From the NCBI GenBank assembly GCA_047617305.1, contig JBLGCL010000117.1, positions 1 through 9,086 of the forward strand: a stretch of DNA of 9,086 nucleotides, in the 5' to 3' direction. The DNA comes from DATFIX01 sp047617305. Its GTDB lineage: Archaea > Halobacteriota > Halobacteria > Halobacteriales > Natrialbaceae. Positions within the stretch are counted from its first letter, which is position 1. Each line of letters opens with the position of its first letter. The translations under genes and the position numbers were made by a program. A model generated the notes under the pieces. It made no database searches, had not been told where the DNA came from, and saw nothing but the letters and a program-made list of their open reading frames with translations. Shown here in pieces: positions 6,744 through 9,086 of this stretch.

Positions 6744-8278
6744 CAGTGGAGCACCTCCGTGTCCCGCAGCAGTTCGAGGTCACACAGGGTTCCGTGGACG
6801 TCCCGGATGTCCTCGAAGCCGTAGATCAGCATGAGGAGCCGTTCCAGCGAGAGCCCCCAGGCCATGACGTCGGCATCCACGCCGAGCGGGTCGAGCACCT
6901 CGTCCCTGAACATCCCGCTGTTGCCGATCTCGACCAGTTCCCCGGTCTCGGGATGGGTACCGAACAGCTCGAAGCTCGGCTCCGTGTAGGGGTTGTACGT
7001 CGGCTTGTACTCCAGGTCGGTGATGCCGAACTGGCGGTAGAACTCCTCGAAGGTGCCCATGAGGTCGCGCACGGAGAGGTCCTCGGCCAGCACCCACCCC
7101 TCGATCTGGAAGAACTCGAGCAGGTGGGTCGGATCGAGCGTGTCGTTGCGGTACACCTTCTCGACGCTGAAGTACCGCTCGGGCGGTTCGAGGTCGGCGC
7201 CGGCGTTCCCCGAGAGGTAGCGCATCGACAGCGAGGTGGTGTGCCCGCGGAGGGCGATCGACCGCGCGAAGTCGAGGTCCCAGGGGGCGTGGTAGCCCTC
7301 GCCCTCCTCGCCGACCCCGTTGCGGTGGGCGTCGCGGACGCGCTCGACCAGGTCGTCCGGGAGGTCCTGGATCTTGTCCGGGTGCTCCAGCGAGAAGCGG
7401 TCCCACTGGGTGCGCGCCGGGTGGTCCTGGGGCATGAACAGGCAGTCGTTGATCCAGAAGTCGGCGTCGGCGTGGGGGCCCTCCATCTCCTTGAACCCCA
7501 TCCCGACGAGGACGTCCTTCACGCGCTCGGCCGTCTGGCGCAGGATGTGGACTTTCCCGCCGTGGGTCTCGGCCGCGTCGGCCTCGACGTTGTAGTCGGC
7601 GAACTCGACGTCCTGCCACTCGCCGCTCGTGAGGAGTTCGGGCGTCAGGCGATCGACGGTCTCGGCGACCTCGACGTTCTCGAGCATCATTGCGTCGACG
7701 CCGTCGTCGGTGAGCGTGACGGATCGGCGGGTCCGTTCAGAGACGTCGACCAGCCCCCGACGTTCCAGCTGGTCGAGGACGTCGCCGGAGACGCCGGCGG
7801 TCGGGTCCTCGTCGGGATCGTCCGGGTCCGCCGTCAGCGCCTCGAGGGCGCGAGCTTCGGGATCGACGTCCGGATCGGCGTCCTGGTCGGCGGTGACCTC
7901 GCCGCTCTCGATGGCTCCGTAGCCCTTCCGGGCGTAGTTCGAGAGGGCGATGTCCGCCGCGGGACCGTCGAGGCCGGCGGCCCCGATAACCCGTCCCATC
8001 GGGATCGGTTCGTCGGCCGCCCCGGCGTCGAGCGCGGCGCGGTAGAGACGGACTTCCGGGAGGCCGTCCTCGACGTACTCGGCGCCCTCGTCGGTGATCG
8101 AGGCGCTGGATTCGGAGCGCTCCTCGACCGCGAGTAAGCCGTCGTCCTCGAGTTCGAAGACCGCGCCGGTGACCGTCTCCGGTTTGTGGCCGGTTTCCTC
8201 GGCGAGCTGTTCGATCGTCTTCGGGTCGCTCGCGCTCGCTGCCTCGAGCACGGCGACCTGTGCTTCCGGGAGTTTCAT
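6743..8278 (-). CDS. pheS: Phenylalanyl-tRNA synthetase alpha subunit (archaeal type)
   Basis: PheS is the catalytic class II synthetase subunit that activates phenylalanine. The 511-residue protein begins with winged-helix domains (about 1-200) typical of archaeal and eukaryotic PheS; the first covers LPEAQVAVLEAA to LLAVEER. An acidic linker at about 127-162 (DQDADPDVDPEAR, DPDDPDEDP) is a halophilic feature. The catalytic core has motif 1 near DHPARTQWDRF (285-295), motif 2 at VYRNDTLDPTHLLEFFQIEG (375-394), the Phe-pocket segment EPSFELFG (433-440) and motif 3 at AWGLSLERLLML (473-484). The ATG at 8278 agrees with the usual MKLPEAQ start. It lacks a Shine-Dalgarno sequence and follows a 132-nt leader region with a Phe-rich upstream ORF. 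The operon is pheS-pheT. Confidence 0.97.
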   Translation of the reverse strand: MKLPEAQVAVLEAASASDPKTIEQLAEETGHKPETVTGAVFELEDDGLLAVEERSESSASITDEGAEYVEDGLPEVRLYRAALDAGAADEPIPMGRVIGAAGLDGPAADIALSNYARKGYGAIESGEVTADQDADPDVDPEARALEALTADPDDPDEDPTAGVSGDVLDQLERRGLVDVSERTRRSVTLTDDGVDAMMLENVEVAETVDRLTPELLTSGEWQDVEFADYNVEADAAETHGGKVHILRQTAERVKDVLVGMGFKEMEGPHADADFWINDCLFMPQDHPARTQWDRFSLEHPDKIQDLPDDLVERVRDAHRNGVGEEGEGYHAPWDLDFARSIALRGHTTSLSMRYLSGNAGADLEPPERYFSVEKVYRNDTLDPTHLLEFFQIEGWVLAEDLSVRDLMGTFEEFYRQFGITDLEYKPTYNPYTEPSFELFGTHPETGELVEIGNSGMFRDEVLDPLGVDADVMAWGLSLERLLMLIYGFEDIRDVHGTLCDLELLRDTEVLH

Positions 8279-8410
8279 TCGCTTGAATCGTTCTCGCGTG
8301 GGGTACTCAGTTACCTGTTCCGGATGCCGACGGGGCTGGAAGCCCCACGAGCGCGGTTTCGGCCGCCGTTCGCCGTCCGGTGTCGGCGCCCCCGGCGGGA
8401 TCCACCGCGC
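8279..8410 (-). promoter_or_regulatory. pheST leader RNA with competing secondary structures
   Basis: This region links the Phe-rich ORF to pheS. ACCGCGCTC (8404-8412, overlapping the ORF stop codon) is an exact inverted match to GAGCGCGGT (8349-8357). The latter overlaps GGTTTCGGC (8355-8363), which can instead pair at eight of nine positions with the Phe-codon segment at 8429-8437. Next to it, AGCCCC (8341-8346) closes a six-bp hairpin with GGGGCT (8332-8337), while CCCCACG (8343-8349) can pair with CGTGGGG (8297-8303) near the pheS start. These pairings exclude one another. No U-run is present, so control of translation or of a factor-dependent stop is more likely than intrinsic termination. 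Confidence 0.5.
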
Positions 8411-8497
8411 TCAGGCCGCGAAGAAGAAGCCGAACCCCGCGAACGACTGCCGCAACTGACTGTCGACACCTCCTGATCGGCGGGATTCGGACGCCAT
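8411..8497 (-). CDS. Phe-rich leader peptide upstream of pheST (candidate attenuator ORF)
   Basis: This is a 28-codon ORF (ATG at 8497-8495, TGA at 8413-8411) on the pheS strand, too short for ordinary gene calling. The C-terminus is SFAGFGFFFAA. Phe occupies positions 19, 22, 24, 25 and 26, all TTC, so five of eight consecutive codons are for the amino acid charged by the downstream enzyme. A TATA-like box ends 23 nt before the ATG, so the operon mRNA probably begins at or next to this ORF, as leaderless haloarchaeal messages do. The stop codon lies inside a 9-base repeat that pairs downstream. Known logic: enterobacterial pheST has the Phe-rich leader pheM, where ribosome stalling relieves attenuation. 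Inference: this ORF senses Phe-tRNA supply. Alternatives are a small membrane-active peptide or a chance ORF; the match of codon content to operon function argues against chance. Confidence 0.72.
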   Translation of the reverse strand: MASESRRSGGVDSQLRQSFAGFGFFFAA

Positions 8498-8517
8498 GTG
8501 GGGCAGTGATCGACGAT

Positions 8518-8534
8518 CGATAAAAAGCCTTCCG
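8518..8534 (-). promoter_or_regulatory. Promoter of the pheST operon
   Basis: The minus strand reads CCGGAAGGCTTTTTATCG: a purine-rich BRE-like CGGAAG followed by TATA-like TTTTTAT (about 8520-8526). Its distance to the leader-ORF ATG at 8497 is what is expected for a transcription start at or within a few bases of that ATG. The complementary strand (GATAAAAAGCC) could also serve as a TATA box for the divergent gene at 8613, which would then have a leader of about 60 nt. Confidence 0.6.
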
Positions 8535-8612
8535 GAGTGTTGGGTGTTCGACGCGACGATCCCTCCCCTCGCCGGGGCAACGTTCACACGTCACCGCGTC
8601 GAACGGGTAAAC

Positions 8613-9086
8613 ATGGTCCGCGTACTCTCGAGCGGGGACGTCGCCGCCGTGCTGAAACTGGACGAACTCCTCCCGGTCATCGAGGACGCGTTCCGCAAGC
8701 AGGGTCGCGGCGGGGTCGAACGGCCGGACCGACCGCATTACCCGGTCGGGACGGGACTCGAGGGCGACGAACCACTCGGGACGGGACTGGCGATGCCGGC
8801 CTACGTCCACGGCGAGCCGACCTTCGCGACGAAGCTGGTGTCAGTGCACGAGGGCAACGTCGACCGCGACGTTTCGACCGTGAACGCCCAGATCGTGCTC
8901 GCCGACGCCGCCACGGGGGAACCGCTGGCGTTCCTGGAGGGCAACCGGATCACCGGGGGGCGTACCGGCTGCGTCGGCGGCCTGGCCGCCCGCGAGTTGG
9001 CGACCGGGCCGGTCCGCCTCGGGTTGCTCGGAGCGGGGACGCAGGCCCGCTGGCAGGCACGGGCCATCGCGGCCGCGACCGACCTC
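8613..9086 (+). CDS. Ornithine cyclodeaminase/mu-crystallin family protein, N-terminal part
   Basis: The gene starts at ATG 8613 and is open to the window edge (158 residues seen; the family is usually about 320-340). These NAD(P)-dependent proteins include ornithine cyclodeaminase, archaeal alanine dehydrogenase and ketimine reductases. The N-terminus MVRVLSSGDVAAVL is typical. FATKLVSVHEGN (71-82) holds the conserved substrate Lys74, NRITGGRTGCVGGLAARELA (111-130) holds the conserved Arg117, and LGLLGAGTQARWQARAI (136-152) is the start of the Rossmann nucleotide-binding fold with G-x-G-x-x-A. Substrate cannot be decided: the second catalytic Asp region lies outside the window. It is divergent from pheST, with a 115-bp gap to the leader ORF. 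Confidence 0.9.
   Translation, partial: MVRVLSSGDVAAVLKLDELLPVIEDAFRKQGRGGVERPDRPHYPVGTGLEGDEPLGTGLAMPAYVHGEPTFATKLVSVHEGNVDRDVSTVNAQIVLADAATGEPLAFLEGNRITGGRTGCVGGLAARELATGPVRLGLLGAGTQARWQARAIAAATDL

Noticed and set aside
4777..6783. 668-residue open frame on the minus strand across pheT in another frame
   Set aside because: It is an Arg/Gly/Pro-rich out-of-frame shadow of pheT; the in-frame product is clearly PheT.
6746..8137. 463-residue open frame on the plus strand opposite pheS
   Set aside because: It is an antisense shadow of pheS with repetitive Val/Glu/Gly/Leu composition and no recognisable domain.
8279..8410. T-box riboswitch upstream of pheST
   Set aside because: T-boxes are bacterial, and no T-box core sequence, specifier loop layout or terminator with U-run is visible. 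The upstream ORF offers a simpler sensing route.
8307..8810. 167-residue open frame on the minus strand spanning the pheST leader and the start of the divergent gene
   Set aside because: It crosses the pheST promoter and lies antisense to the ornithine cyclodeaminase family gene. The composition is not protein-like, and the short Phe-rich ORF in another frame explains this stretch better.

Overview
The window is chromosomal DNA from a haloarchaeon (class Halobacteria). The coding sequence is GC-rich, the encoded proteins are acidic, the 16S rRNA 5' end has the archaeal signature, promoters are BRE/TATA-like with short or absent leaders, and genes for MC1-type chromatin protein and archaeal-type PheRS are present. 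The species cannot be named from the sequence alone.

Layout. Positions 1-877 (minus) are the 5' part of a 16S rRNA gene that runs off the left edge. Positions 878-1658 hold the rRNA leader and a tandem array of four probable promoters. Two of these carry related palindromes at the same distance upstream. Next on the same strand is a gene for an MC1-family chromosomal protein (1659-1967). A divergent intergenic region separates it from a rightward set of genes: a small AbrB-like protein, pyrD (dihydroorotate dehydrogenase) and an HAD-family haloacid dehalogenase-like hydrolase. A hairpin that looks like the end of an IS200/IS605 (TnpB-type) element touches the pyrD stop codon. A decayed membrane-protein gene follows (about 4452-4938). 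It converges on the leftward pheS-pheT operon (8278 to 4971), which encodes both subunits of phenylalanyl-tRNA synthetase. The right edge holds the start of a rightward ornithine cyclodeaminase/mu-crystallin family gene.

The most interesting feature lies in the leader of pheST. A 28-codon ORF on the pheS strand (8497 to 8411) has five Phe codons among codons 19-26, including three in a row, and ends about 130 nt before pheS. A TATA-like box lies 24-30 nt before its ATG, so the mRNA is probably leaderless and starts at this ORF. The RNA after the ORF can form mutually exclusive pairings, one of which overlaps its stop codon. This is the architecture of an attenuator leader peptide, comparable in logic to enterobacterial pheM upstream of pheST, but in an archaeon. 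The function is inferred; the ORF, codon content, promoter spacing and inverted repeats are read directly.

Together the genes are mainly core information processing and pyrimidine synthesis (rRNA, chromatin, charging of tRNA-Phe, UMP synthesis). Small scars (pseudogene, insertion-element remnant) lie between them.
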